DNA of 64,000 bases, taken from Colias croceus. Its lineage: Eukaryota; Arthropoda; Insecta; Lepidoptera; Pieridae. Positions 20,995-33,257 of the stretch are shown here, in pieces. The stretch covers positions 4,117,001 to 4,181,000 of the forward strand of contig NC_059554.1 of the NCBI RefSeq assembly GCF_905220415.1. Reading direction: 5' to 3'. The first letter of the stretch is position 1; each line of letters begins with the position of its first letter. The notes under the pieces were generated by a model that saw only the letters and a list, made by a program, of their open reading frames with translations, searched no databases and was not told where the DNA came from. Position numbers and translations under genes: made by a program.

Positions 20995-21789
20995 TAATTG
21001 GTAAATTAAAATCCCTATAATATAATAAACTTTAAAAAAATGATATATTTTTCTTGAAGACAGGCAACATACGTCCAATAAAACAAGAATCGATAAGTAA
21101 TAAAGTGCTAAATATGTGCCTTAGTATTACATATACATAGTTATTTATAAAACTTATGGAATTTTATTGGATTTTTATCATGCCTAGAGTATTTTCATTT
21201 TATTAATAGAGTAAAGCAAACATTTTGAATAATATTGTATTGTTTATTATAATTCGTTATAATCATATTTTATTGTTTATAGTTGTATTTTAATTAAGAT
21301 TTTTATCTACGGGCGAGTAGCAAAAAAAAAACGTTTAAGTAATATAAGATTAACATAATGTGACTATTGTATATTCTTGCATAAATGAAGAGAATGGATA
21401 TTTTTGTAATGATTATTTTAAAGCATTCCAATTCAAATATCTTATTTAACAAGAACAATATAAATCTTCGATATATCAAATATGATCAACTTGAAACATT
21501 GTTTGTAGTGCACTATGTTGACTTTGTAAATTAATTTAATCCATGAAGGATTAAAATTTGGCATTTTTATCGTATATTTTGCCGTAAGAATATATAAAGT
21601 TTCTATTTCGTTTTTTTAGAAATTAAGAAAAGGTTATGTTTTGGTATTATCTTTTAAAATCAAAAATTCGAACAAAGGTTAGATAATTTCGTCGTAGACT
21701 AGTTAAGTTTTCCGTTTTGTTAAAGATCAATAGAATTATTCTTGTAAAATTTTAGTTATAAATCATATAAATTGTTTTATTTCGTTTTT

Positions 21790-22003
21790 GAAGTGAAACT
21801 TCTTTATCAGGGTGTCAAAAAAATTTAGTGTAACATTTTTTCGTTACGCGTGACATTTTTTCGTTACGCGCCATTTTTTTCTTATCCCTACCACGCGTGA
21901 TTCGACGTATTTCTGTAAAGTTGCATATAGTAAATTATTTTTTGAAAAATAAGGTCATAAAGAAGTTTCACTACTTACGTGTGTACACTAGTACACGCAC
22001 ACA
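21790..22003. mobile_element. Second copy of the GAAGTGAAACTTC MITE
   Basis: Matches 8178-8390 along its whole length, with few differences, including the paired CGTTACGCG strings and the CACTAGTACACGCACA end. Here it sits in plain AT-rich DNA. Confidence 0.75.
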
Positions 22004-23120
22004 TTTTTTAGCATAAATGCAATTTTAAATATTTTAAAAATTCTAAAGATATGTTAAATTCAGTCATTATGCTAGATTCGGACTGCGCCTACAAATCTAC
22101 AAATCTAATGCTATAAAAACTAAACATTCAATACGAATAGATTGTATTTCATCTCTACTCTATTGTTAAATGTAATAATTGATATAAGGTTTCGTATTGG
22201 TTCAGATTTTTAATTAAAATCTTAATAGATGGATGGCGTTGGGTGTACTTTAGGCACACAAAATATAAAGAATAGAAGATGGGTAGCTGTTGTCGCTAAG
22301 GGCCAAGGGGTCGCCGCCGCGCCCGCGCCGTAAAGACTAGCGAAAGTCGTGGATCCTCGCCTCATGATCGACTTTTTCTATCCTTCGGAATTTTTCAAAT
22401 ATTTGTATAGATTGTTACAATGTTAAGATTACATTTATTTTATAGTTAATAAGCAAATATAAAAATATGTTAAATTGGGATTTTAAGTATATAATGGGAA
22501 TCAAGTTAATAAAGTTTATTTTAAAAAAATAAGTTTTATTTCCTAGCCTAGTCCGAGTCCATTCCCTAAAAAATTTTACCAAGGATACGTTTTTTATAAG
22601 TAAAACTATTGAAGTACATATTGAATAAAGCCTGTCCACAAAATGTAGAGATTAGTCTGGGTCTTTTTTCTAAACGAATACAGGTTTAGTATCCGATTTG
22701 GGTCTGCCTAAAGCAAAGGGGGCGCAGGACTTAAAAAATTTTTGATGGAGTTGGTGTCATTATAACACCTATTTATTATTGTTTTATCGTAAAGATTACG
22801 CTTATCGTAAGTCCTGCGCCCCCTTTGCTTTAGTCCAACCGGAAAAGTTCTACAGGTATATCGCGCCCACACGCGCCGTACGTACGCAAGCTTGACGCAC
22901 GCACACTACGCCGATCACAGAGCAAGTCACGAGCAAGTAATATAGGTAAATCACAGACGCCGATCAGTTCCTGCCTGGTTCCTACTCAATGACGCTGTCG
23001 GAGAGGTTTGCGGAGAGGTGTGTGAATGTGAAATAAGATTTGCCGTTGCCAAGCTTATTGCCAAGCCGTTGCAAAAAAATAAAACAAAAAACTTCAGGGA
23101 ATTTATAAACCTTGTATCAC
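22004..23120. other. Intergenic DNA between the zinc-finger gene and BPNT1
   Basis: No gene recognised. A GC-rich patch at 22280-22360 (GGGGTCGCCGCCGCGCCCGC) and another at 22860-22920 stand out. The first holds no ORF that I can support. A short foldback element lies at 22708-22833. Confidence 0.4.
22708..22833. mobile_element. Short foldback element with perfect 26-bp inverted arms
   Basis: The arms at 22708-22733 and 22808-22833 are exact complements (CTAAAGCAAAGGGGGCGCAG and onward) around a 74-bp AT-rich spacer. It is a MITE or foldback without coding capacity; no target duplication is apparent. Confidence 0.65.
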
Positions 23121-23144
23121 TGTTGAGTGTTGACTGCTCACACT

Positions 23145-23195
23145 TCACAGTTGACACTTGACAGAAAGTTTTATTTGACATATTTTGACAAATGG
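23145..23195. promoter_or_regulatory. TGACA cluster upstream of BPNT1
   Basis: Four TGACA pentamers within 50 bp (CAGTTGACACTTGACAG, then TTTGACATATTTTGACAAAT). They lie about 540 bp before the start codon. A 5' non-coding exon probably intervenes, because the coding exon is preceded by an acceptor-like TTTCTAG at 23702-23708. Confidence 0.4.
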
Positions 23196-23728
23196 TTCTT
23201 AAGTAGGTACTTCATAATTCAATCGGTAATCGGTTCATTGGTTCATTGCAGTTTCACAAAATTTTAATACCTACATCAAGTGCGAATTTCAAAGCAAAGT
23301 TCACTTGTTCATTTGTGTTTCAAACTTGAACTTAAGTAGATAGTAGGTAATTATAAATTAAATAAACTTTAGCATATTGCTATCATTCGTAATTATTATT
23401 GTTAGATAATTTTATGTACCGAGGCATTGATGTAAATTGTTTGTTCTTGATTGGGACACAGGATTGGGAGACTGCTGATTCAAGACTTTCTAAAATATTA
23501 GTTTTAGTTCCGCTGTCAGTTATCGACTATCGACTGCTGAGTTCATGTCCTGCTTGCTTGGGATTCTGGGGACAATGTAAATTTTTATTGCAAGTGCCTA
23601 CTAGTCTGTACTTCTAATTTCATACTATTTCATGCATTGTCATATAATGAATATATTATTATATTATATTAATATATTAAAAATAAATTTTTCATTACCT
23701 ATTTCTAGCATTGAAAAATTATCAAATA

Positions 23729-25446
23729 ATGTCACAAACGGTGCCTCTTATTGTACGACTTTTAGCATCTTCAGTATCTGTTGCTAACAGAGCTGGAAAA
23801 ATTGTAAGAGATGTGATGAGCAAAGGGGAACTTGGTATTGTTGAAAAGGTAAATTAATTTTTTTGATTAAGTTATAGTGAAAATTATAGAAGTATAATGC
23901 AAATCATAAATTAACAGGGAAAGGATGATTACCAAACAGAAGCTGACAGATCAGCTCAGAGATGTATTATTGCCTCACTCTCAGCACAGTATCCAAAGGT
24001 GAACATTATAGGTGAAGAAGATGGAAATGAGGTATGTAAATAAAATTTTTGGTTGAATTATATTATTTTGATCATTTTATGCCTTTGTTATAAAATCCAT
24101 TTTTATTACAGAGTCAAACCTCTGGAGAATTCCTAGTTTTAGATGGTGATAGTGAAATATTAGCTTTAGAATGTCCTAAAAGTTTGCTTGGAGTAAAAGA
24201 AGAAGATATTGTTGTTTGGGTTGATCCTTTGGATGGTACATCAGAATATACTCAAGGTAAATTTTCATTTTTAGCTTTCATTGAGTAAAAAATTATTTCG
24301 GAAAACTATAAAGTATCTTCTAAATCTTCAAAATACATATGTAAGTAACAATTCTAGGTGCCTTAATGTTGAAGAGAGATCCATGGGAAAGATGGAAAAT
24401 GTACTTAACTCATCCATTTATCAGTATCAAATGGTATTTAAGTTTACTGCAATCAAACTATGGTAAATGGAAAACTATTGAGTGTATTAGGTAGTGTTTT
24501 CATGGGTTTTATACATAATTCAGTATAAAAATAAAAAGCAGCACAAAAATTCAACAAATGTATTAATCAATATTAACAATTCAGATTTGTCACATCATAT
24601 TTTGGTGCATGATCACAGCTTCACTTGAGTTATATATTGTAAATAAACCACTATCTAATGAACTTCTGAATCACTTGACAAATTAATTATTGCTTAAAAT
24701 GCATGTGAACATATTTCTAGTAATTTGTATACATAAATAATCATCACATTTGTTTCAGGCTTTCTTGAACATGTGACTGTACTCATAGGGATATCAGTAA
24801 ATGAAAAACCTGTTGCTGGTGTGATACATCAGCCATATTATAAAACCATGGTAGGCAGTGAAAAAAAGTTGGGTCGCACAATTTGGGGTTTAAAAGACGT
24901 TGGCGTTGGTGGATTCACAATTGCACCACCACCTGATTCCTTAATCATCACCACAACTAGAAGCCATTCAAACCCACTTGTTGAAAATGCTCTTCAAGTA
25001 ATGAAGGCTGCGCAAGTACTTAGAGTTGGTGGAGCAGGTTTCAAGGTAACAATAAGCCTAAACTAATTTATTTTTTGTTTGCACTTAGAGGAAATGCTAA
25101 ATTACTTCCTACTTTAAATACTGTTGAAACAAGGCCATTATTATACTGTTGCAATACATTCTATGTCTACATTTTTCTATTACAGGTTTTGCAACTTTTG
25201 GAAGGAAAAGCATCAATTTACGTTTTTGCAAGTCCAGGATGTAAAAAATGGGACACATGCGCCCCTGAAGCAATATTAAATGCAGCTGGTGGAAAATTAA
25301 CAGATATTCTTGGAAATTTTTACAAATATGGAGCATCTGTATCAAAACCTAACAAAACTGGTGTACTGGCAGCTGTTAGTACTGACCTTCATGATTATGC
25401 TCTTAGCAGAATACCACAAGATTTAAAGGAAAGGCTTACTAACTAA
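23729..25446 (+). CDS. BPNT1: 3'(2'),5'-bisphosphate nucleotidase 1
   Basis: Five coding exons: 23729-23848, 23918-24031, 24112-24256, 24759-25045 and 25186-25446. They encode 308 aa, the same length as human BPNT1. The enzyme removes the 3' phosphate from PAP, the by-product of sulfation, and is Mg-dependent and lithium-sensitive as a family. Metal-site motifs are visible: GEED at residues 72-75, WVDPLDGT around D116/D119, and WDTCAPEAIL near the C-terminus. ADRSAQ, GRTIWGL, TTTRSHSN and VLRVGGAGFK are also family-typical. There is no signal peptide, so it is probably cytosolic. It ends only 134 bp from the convergent acyl-CoA synthetase stop codon. The assignment is firm. Confidence 0.95.
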
Positions 25447-25459
25447 TTATAAATGTTGA

Positions 25460-25465
25460 AATAAA
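25460..25465 (+). terminator. Poly(A) signal of BPNT1
   Basis: AATAAA 14 bp after the stop codon, in the short gap to the convergent neighbour. Confidence 0.5.
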
Positions 25466-25580
25466 ATACAATTATTTATAAATTTTGTTCAAATGCATTT
25501 CTCTAATTTTAAACCTAAATGCCTTCAATAATCTACTGGCCCATTATATTTAAAAAGTTATTGTCTATTGGCTCAAGTTA

Positions 25581-28500
25581 TTATAACTTGCTCTTCTTAA
25601 CTGATGACAACTTTTTCCGTAATTCCCGTCGCAATATTTTGCCAGATGGATTCTTGGGAATTTCATCGACGAATATAACGCCACCGCGCAGTCGTTTGGC
25701 AGGTGAAACCTGAAAGCAAAGTTTAGTTTAAAAATGAATTAAAACCCCTTTTTTTAGTAAGTTTCGAGTTAGATATACAATCCTTTTTTTATGTGTGATC
25801 GGATAATTTATTTTTCAGAATAAAAGCACTTCACACAAATAATTATACTAGACGCTAAAAAATTCTCTTGATGAATACATTCAAGAATAGATTATATTAT
25901 GTTTTTTGCGATATGAACAAGATGTAAACAGATGATAAACCATACTTTGTTTCTAGTTTATATAATTACGTCATCATTCATCAGGATTAGCTTTGATAAT
26001 GCATCGTACGATATCTTTGAATATATTATATACGAATACGTTATCTTAGTCTGTTTGGCCTTGACCATAACTCGTAAGTAGTACTTGTACAAATGAAAGG
26101 AAAATGTAACAAATTCTGACCCCAGGTTAAATGTAAATTAGTGTCTGTTCAATACATTATATTTTTTTTTATTGCTTCGATTATGTACGGAATGAATTGA
26201 AAAACATTCGCTGTGTATTTCGAGTACTACCTACCTAGTATTATTCTTCAATAATATTATTACATACAACCAATAAAGATAAAATTTACGATAATATTGT
26301 ATTAGATCAGAACAACTCAGCCTACATTACAATTAACAAATGACTAAATCACGGGTTGGGGGGATAGTAAGTGGGTTTTCCTTTGACTACGCGGGCGAAG
26401 CTGCAGCCGGAACGCTAGTATGTATATGTATTTAAATAATATTTACACAAATATCACATTTTAAAATTATTTCTTGCTTCTTATCTGATTTCATTTTGTT
26501 GTGTGTATGGTGATGTGCATAACACAATCTAAAGAATAAGGCAGATAGAGATCGTACATTAAAATGTAAAAAGAAAATTATACAGTTTAATATTGAACAG
26601 ATAGTTATCCAAAGTTTTAGTAAAGGTGCAGTGCCAAACAATAAATCTTTTTATAATGATCGAGTCAAAGGGTAGAACAGATTTTAGACATATGATCGCC
26701 ATTCGCCTCGACTCTCGATGAAACATTCGTTTACAATTAGTGTCGTCACTAACCAATGTCGTCATAATTATACGTAAGTAAATTTGAGATCGACATTGGT
26801 GCCCTTTGACTTCTAAAAAACTTCCGCAAAATTTTTCCGTCAGTCGTACCGCGTACGCTCCGCACGAATGTGTAAATGCACTATAAGAAAGTCATATTTT
26901 TTGTTCGGCTGGCATAGTAAATAGAGAGAAGTATCTTCGAACAAAGGTGCATTAAATATATGGTTTGGTAAGAACCAACATGACCACAATACATCCACTT
27001 GCTTCATCTTTAAGAAGTTTCAGCTATACTATACCCAATTACGTATCAACAAGTTATGTATTAGCTAGTTCAATAAAGAAACGAATCTTCAATGGCGGCG
27101 CTTATCATTCCCTCTCGCTCACACACGGCCGTACGGTATGCAAAAAAAAAAGGGAAAAATTAAATCACTAAAATGTATTTGATTTTCCCTATAATAGTTT
27201 TTATCATAAATTTACAATGACAATTATGCATTTGCGAAAGTAAATAATGTTTTATTGGAATTTGACAAAATATGTTCTTTGGGAAAAGTTGTTCAGTTTT
27301 ATGGGCTTATTACAAGTATTATGGGGATTTTATTACATTCTGTATACGCAAATATGATAATTCATATAAATACACAAATACAATAACAAAAAAGTTTGTC
27401 AACAAACAATTTGAAATAATTAATAAAATAATTATCAATTTACGTTATTTTTATTTTCTTTTTTGCTGATCCTACCATCTGTCAAAGTCAGCTTTGGCCG
27501 CCATTGAAGATTCGTTTCTTTATTGAACCAACTAATACACTCACAATATTGTATTTTAAAAAGGTACCGATCGTTTATAAGCCGCGCTTTATTCTCTTTC
27601 ACTCTCTGGCATAAAACCGATTGCATCTTGCTCGTTCACGCTCGTTTTTATGAGTTAGGCAATTACCTGACTTAAATTACTTAGTTACCTGACTTGACAA
27701 TATAACCCGAGCAGATAGAGAATAGATCTGAAGATGGCGCCCCCTCGCATGCGTTCTCGCTCACTCTCTATCGCTGTTTATACTCACCCAGTGAAGTACG
27801 CGTTGCAAAAAAATAATCAGGCGGGATTCGCTCTCTAAGCTAGGTACTTGACGCACTCCGAGTTATAGTTGCTTTTATTGATATTGTTGAGTTTGATTGT
27901 TATATTGTTTGCGTTACATTTGATTGTTATTTATTTTCGTTAAGTTTTTGTTACAAACTTTAAAAACAAAATATGGATATACCAAAAAAAACGATCTTAG
28001 AGAACTTAATTTGCCAACCCTACCATAAGTCCCGTCGCAGTCTTCAGATCTATTCTCTATCTGCTTGGGTTGTACATAAATCAAAACCATCATTAACCTT
28101 ATCGTGGATGTACTTGACGATATCACTCTCCGACAGCTTAGCGTTCGGTTGCAGCACAACAAAGGCGATGGGCAGCTCTCCAGCCAACTCATCGGGCAGA
28201 CCCACAACTCCGCAGTCAGCTATTCCGCTCATACGGAGGAGTAATGCCTCTAACTCTGCAGGTGCTACCTGGTGAGATACGTTGGTTAACATTAATGTTG
28301 AAATGCAAAATTATTATTAGGTATGTATGGTATACCTTGTATATTATGCTCATCCTCAGTTTAATAGTGAAGCGAGAACGGACAGAAAGATGGGTGGAGG
28401 ATTTTTTAAAAAGTATAATTATTGATGTTTAATTTGTATGTTCGGAATCGTAAAAACTCCAGAAAAAAATTATTGCTTAATATCGTTAGTTTTTAAATAA

Positions 28501-29566
28501 AAGAAAAACTAAACTTTAACTTTTTTTATAATGTAGATATTATTAGCTTATTGTGCATATTTATAAATAATAGTGGTTTGTTATAGATGTACATGTTAAG
28601 AAAAATCTTACCTGGAATCCCTTATACTTGATGAGTTCCTTGAGTCGGTCAACAATATAGAAAAATCCATCATTGTCATAATATCCAATATCTCCAGTTT
28701 GTACATATCCGTCCCTGTCAATGAGAGCATCACTAGCGGCCCTGTCTCCCATATAACCCTTCATACGTAGTGGGGACTTAATCCATAACTCCCCTTCTTT
28801 GTTCGGCCCCAACTTCTGACCAGTTTCTATGTCGACAACCTGAATAAAATAGAAGCAAATAAATGCTATAAAAAAAATTATAATTTCAGGACTTGATATA
28901 ATATTTCATGGGTATCTATTAGCCAGTTTTCATAAACATAGAAATTAAAGACTTTTTAACGGATTTAAAAAGTGTTTTATTCACGTTTTGAACACAATAC
29001 ATCGAGTGTGGTCACGGAGAAAGTTTTTAATTTCTCAATACATATTATATATTTGCGCAAGAAATACTAAGTTCACATAATATCTCTCTCAAATCATCTC
29101 GCAAATCATTTTTCATTCTAGTTGTCGTAGGTATTAATTTAAATTTTTTGTAAACGTATAAAGATGATAAAAAAATCTAGTTATGTATTACTTTAGCACA
29201 AAAAAAGAGATTCAAATTAAGATAATGTCGACATTTTTTACTTCATTATAAATTAAAATAGAAATACTTAAACGTGATATTGAACTTTAGACTTTGATTT
29301 GCAGATTTTAAAAGATTAATATTTTTTTTATACTAAAGCGCTATTTTTGGATAGTTTTTGTATTCATGCTGTAACCTATATTTTTAACATTGATATGTTT
29401 TATGTCTCACAGTCCAATCTCAAATTGAGTTATCTATTGGGTAACAACAGTAAAGTGGACAAAATGTTGTTAGAACTGTTATAAACTGTACAACGATAAT
29501 TTATTCGTGAAATTTTTAAGCGCGTTTTTAGATCACTATAAAACTACCTAATTTTACATTTAAATG

Positions 29567-29601
<35 letters not shown>

Positions 29602-32163
29602 CACACATATACACACACAAGCATTTAAGCGCTTTCCACTTACCTTTATTTGTTATTTTTAAAATTTTCTTTTGTATAACGTAGGTATCTATACTGTTTC
29701 GAATTAATGGGAGAAGCCACTGGCTCCTGAGACACAGTATTTAACTAATTCAGGAGCCTATGGATTCATATATAAGCTGTACCTATTTTTTTATGACAAT
29801 AAAGTTATTTATTTATTATTTATTTATTTATATTATTAGTCAAAGTATTTACCATATGGATTTATTGTTCACTTCTTTTAATGCTAAATAAATCGTTTAT
29901 ACCTTAATCTTCATGCCAGGTGCAGGAGTGCCACAGGAGCCAATTTTTTCTCCGTTGGTGAGATCGACACAACATGCCATTGTGACTTCCGTAAGACCAT
30001 ATCCTTGTCTTATATATTGAATACCAGTCCTGTTAAAATATAATTAAAAATTTCAATAATTCGTTCAATACAGAAAACCTATTTCTTATGGATATTGAGA
30101 GGAGAACTGTAGAAAGTAGTGAACTGATGTTGCTGTTCAAAATTCTTTATGCCTTACAAGTAAATCCATACTAATATTATTATAAATGCGAAAGTAACTC
30201 TGTATGTCTGTCTGTTACTCAATCACGCCTAAACTACTGAACCAATTTGCATGAAATTTGGTATAGAGATATTTTGATACCCGAGAAAGGACATAGGCTA
30301 CCTTTTATTGCGAAATATGTACCACGGGCGAAGCCGGGGCGGACCTCTAGTAGTAAATAAAACTTAAATCTACGTAATTATACCTTTGAGTAATAGCCGA
30401 CTGAATTTCCCGCGACAGAGGTGCGGCCCCACACCACACTTCGTTCAGTGAGGTCAAATCATACTTTAGCACAAGTGGATGTTTTGCCAGAAAAACTGCT
30501 AATGGTGGAACTATTGTGGTCATGTTTATCTAGAAAAAAGATTAATGAAGACAAAATTTAAACAGTAGAATATAATTTAAGAATAAGCTTTTTTTGTGCT
30601 AGTTCATTACCTATTTTAGAAGTTTTATATCATTGCTACTTGAAGAGTTATGAAAGAACATATAGGTGGCAAAATAATACAAAGAGCTTTTATTAAAAAA
30701 AAACCCGGCTCTAAGTATTAATTATTCATAATTAATTTTATAACAGTATTTTATTTTAATACAGAAATCTAGGGAATTTATCAATCTAATGATGCATGAG
30801 GAAATATAATGTTTAATTGAATATTATTGCCGTTTTCCCTGTAATATATTGTGTATGTTGGCTAATTGAAATGCAGTGGTAAATGTTAAAAAAATTTAAA
30901 TCTCATACCTTATACTTCTGTATGGTTTCCAAGAATTGTTCTTCCTCAAACCTCATTAAGAAAACCACTTCAATATGTAGAGACATGATTGCTAAAGTAG
31001 TAATAAAACCATAAGCATGGAACCAGGGTATTAGTGAGAGAGCAGTGTTTACTTCATGCTTTTTTCTTTTCTTTGAAGTCTCCAAATAGTACCTAAGAGC
31101 AATAATAATGAGTGTTATAAAGAAGTTTTGTTCTACCTACTGTTAGCTATATAACTATCACCTTTACATAAGTATATATCATAAACAAAACATATTAGAT
31201 ATTCAAGTCAAAAATATTATTTTCTAATCGTGGATTAAAATATTATATAATTATATGAACCATTAAGCTGTATTTTAAAAACTTTCATATACTCACTTCA
31301 TATGAGCTGACAAGGTGAGAAAATTAACATGGGTCAACATAACACCTTTTGGCAATCCTGTGGTGCCTGAGGAGCACATGACAGCAGCTACATCTTCTGC
31401 ACCATTCACATCAACAAGGGTGAAGTCATCTATATTTATCTGCTTTTTGACCAAGTCATTATAGAACACAGCAGGTACAACGTCATATTCACCAAAGAGT
31501 ACCAATTTTTCTACATGTGCTAAATCTTTACAACAATCATAAACATTTTGTGCAGTTATTGGCGAAGTAAAAATGAACTTTGGTTTTGTGATTGCCAGTA
31601 GATGACTTATCTCACCTGAAAATATTAAATTAAATGTTTATAGCGAGCATCACAGTTTTCTCTAATTCTTAAGTTATTACTTATGAACCTTTGTATAGAA
31701 GTGATAACTTTCGGGAGCTATGTTTAAAATATATGATATGTACCTGGAGAATAAGTAACATTTAATGTTGATAATGTTCCACCACAGTAGAGAACAGCAA
31801 GAGATGTAACAGTAAACTCAAAGCGATTCTCACAGCTCAGAGCCACTACATCTCCTTTCTTCAATCCAATTTCTAGCAGAGCTGTGGCCAAATTAACACT
31901 GTTTTGAAGAATATCTCTAAATGATACTGACCTACCACTCTCTGCACAGATCTGAAACATTTATAAATTCAATCTGAGTCTCATAGTATGTACTCATCTA
32001 TCCATAATATTATTACGAAAAAAAACGTGTGTGAACTCACTTGAGCAATTTTATCTCCGCCACTTTTTAATTTGTCAAATAGAAATTGCCCATAGGATAA
32101 ATGCGCTGGGATAGGCTCTTCTTCTGGTCCCGATACAACATTTTGATGTATAGATACTGACAT
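25581..32163 (-). CDS. Luciferase/4CL-type acyl-CoA synthetase with peroxisomal SKL end
   Basis: Nine exons in reading order: 32163-32041, 31951-31744, 31615-31297, 31092-30909, 30529-30384, 30029-29903, 28839-28612, 28268-28098 and 25709-25581. Phases agree and give 544 aa, the normal length. It belongs to the AMP-forming adenylate enzymes: acid + ATP to acyl-AMP, then thioester with CoA. Motifs: P-loop SSGTTGLPKG (192-201), WFHAYGF with H242, YGLTE (337-341), TGD with D419, the hinge region DRLKELIKYKG (433-443) and SGKILRR with the catalytic Lys at 526. The last three residues are SKL, a type 1 peroxisomal signal. Insect relatives are annotated as 4-coumarate-CoA ligase or luciferin 4-monooxygenase-like; the natural acid is unknown. 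The last intron is 2.4 kb and filled with transposons. Confidence 0.93.
26340..26420 (+). repeat. SINE-like repeat fragment in the last acyl-CoA synthetase intron
   Basis: Only the GC-rich tail survives (CGCGGGCGAAGCTGCAGCCG, then GAACGCTAGTAT), preceded by GGGTTTTCCTTTG. Confidence 0.55.
27057..27539. mobile_element. Foldback/MITE with 43-bp inverted ends
   Basis: The arms at 27057-27099 and 27497-27539 are inverted copies differing at only two or three positions, sharing CAATAAAGAAACGAATCTTC and then AATGGCGGC. The core is AT-rich without a transposase. It lies in the last intron of the acyl-CoA synthetase. Confidence 0.7.
27703..28072. mobile_element. Foldback/MITE with 32-bp inverted ends abutting exon 8
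   Basis: The arms at 27703-27734 and 28041-28072 are inverted copies with about one mismatch, sharing GCAGATAGAGAATAGATCTG and then AAGA. The right tip lies only 26 bp from the splice-donor end of acyl-CoA synthetase exon 8 (28098). No transposase is present. Confidence 0.7.
28945..29035. repeat. Copy of the AAATTAAAGACTTTTTAACG repeat
   Basis: GAAATTAAAGACTTTTTAACG followed by GATTTAAA also occurs at about 12950-12980. In both places a partial inverse (TTTTTAATTTC or TCTTTAATTTC) follows within about 80 bp, so this is probably a small MITE. It lies in intron 6 of the acyl-CoA synthetase. Confidence 0.45.
29570..29620 (+). repeat. (CA)n microsatellite
   Basis: About fourteen uninterrupted CA units, then interrupted ones, in intron 6 of the acyl-CoA synthetase. 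Confidence 0.9.
30164..30352 (+). repeat. Chimeric SINE-like repeat
   Basis: The first 130 bp match the family at 42966-43174 (ATCCATACTAATATTATTAT to GAGAAAGGACATAGG). The tail instead matches the family at 34200-34365 (AATATGTACCACGGGCGAAG, then CCGGGGCGGACC). It lies in intron 5 of the acyl-CoA synthetase. Confidence 0.65.
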
Positions 32164-32604
32164 TTTATTTGCGACTGAAGAAATCAAGTTATTACGGAGG
32201 ATATGAGGCGTTTTGTATAATCGGTTTTATGTGATAAAATTAAATGATTACATATCTAATGTGTATATCAATTTGTGAACACTATGTATCGTTAAGTGTG
32301 ATAAATGGTTGATAATATTTTAATTAATTATTATATTATGTACGAACTTGTAATTCTACTAAGGGATAAATGTTATAGCAAAGTAATTTAACAATTATGT
32401 ATACCTATGTACGGACAGCGGAAATAATAATGTTTTGAATTGAAATTTAGCGCTCCAAAAATCCCTGCCAGTTGCGAACGGCGAACTGCGGTCTGCGATT
32501 AGCCTGCCCTATTATACATTATATTATACTCTTTGGATTAATAGCCGACAGAAACCGGCCACAAGGCGCAAGGCAAAACATAAATATGTCAAATATTGAA
32601 TTAT

Positions 32605-32622
32605 TGTCAAGTGACACTGACA
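32605..32622. promoter_or_regulatory. TGACA cluster upstream of the acyl-CoA synthetase
   Basis: TGTCAAGTGACACTGACA lies about 440 bp before the synthetase start codon, which is read leftward. It falls inside a short open frame (32586-32684) that I therefore regard as probably non-coding. Confidence 0.35.
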
Positions 32623-32860
32623 TAAACGGCAGTGTTGCCAACTCAGAAGTTGATAATGACGTAGGTATAGGTAGGTATGTATGAGGGACGTAGAATTGGT
32701 AAAAATTGCGTAACATTAGAAGCACATGAGAAGTTACGGACTATTTCATTTATGCGAAATGAAGAAGTGATGACCACATTGGTGCTCACTGCTCCCATTC
32801 ATCCAATAATACGGCATTTTGCAGGATTTTACTAAAAATTACCGAGATCCGGGTTGCAGC

Positions 32861-33066
32861 GTACAGATCGATTCAAACTTAATGGCGGTTCGGAAGTTAG
32901 GTGCAGGTGCGATTGCGGGTGCGCACCAATACATTATACTCTTTGGTGCGCACAGTCCCTTAGGCCGGCCACATACATCAGTCTAGTCCTGCTAATACCT
33001 AAAATTGTTTTATGCGCATCGGATCGTACGATTTTCTGAGCCGCCATTAAGTTTGAATCGTACTGT
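32861..33066. mobile_element. About 205-bp MITE with GATTCAAACTTAATGGCGG ends
   Basis: CGATTCAAACTTAATGGCGG at 32869-32888 is exactly inverted at 33041-33060. Inside, GCGCACC and GGTGCGC flank a small stem-loop at 32918-32952. No coding capacity. Confidence 0.65.
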
Positions 33067-33257
33067 AATTTTTTCTGAAATGGTTAAATTAGAAAATTAC
33101 TCCGAAATTAAATAATTCTAACTACGTAATATTATGCCTTTTTTATCTCTCTTCGTCTATTGCTTGGTTATAGTCACATATCGGTCTTTTATTTTTCCTG
33201 AAAGTTATGTTTTTTCAGTTATCATTTTATTCTCCGGGGACGGCAATATATTTCTAA

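Noticed and set aside
27973..28275. 100-codon plus-strand ORF opposite acyl-CoA synthetase exon 8
   Set aside because: It is antisense to a well-supported exon and runs into a MITE arm.
32586..32684. Short ORF beginning MSNIELLSSDTDING, head to head with the acyl-CoA synthetase
   Set aside because: It coincides with the TGACA-type cluster found before other genes and has no partner exon. It could be a first exon, but the promoter reading is simpler.
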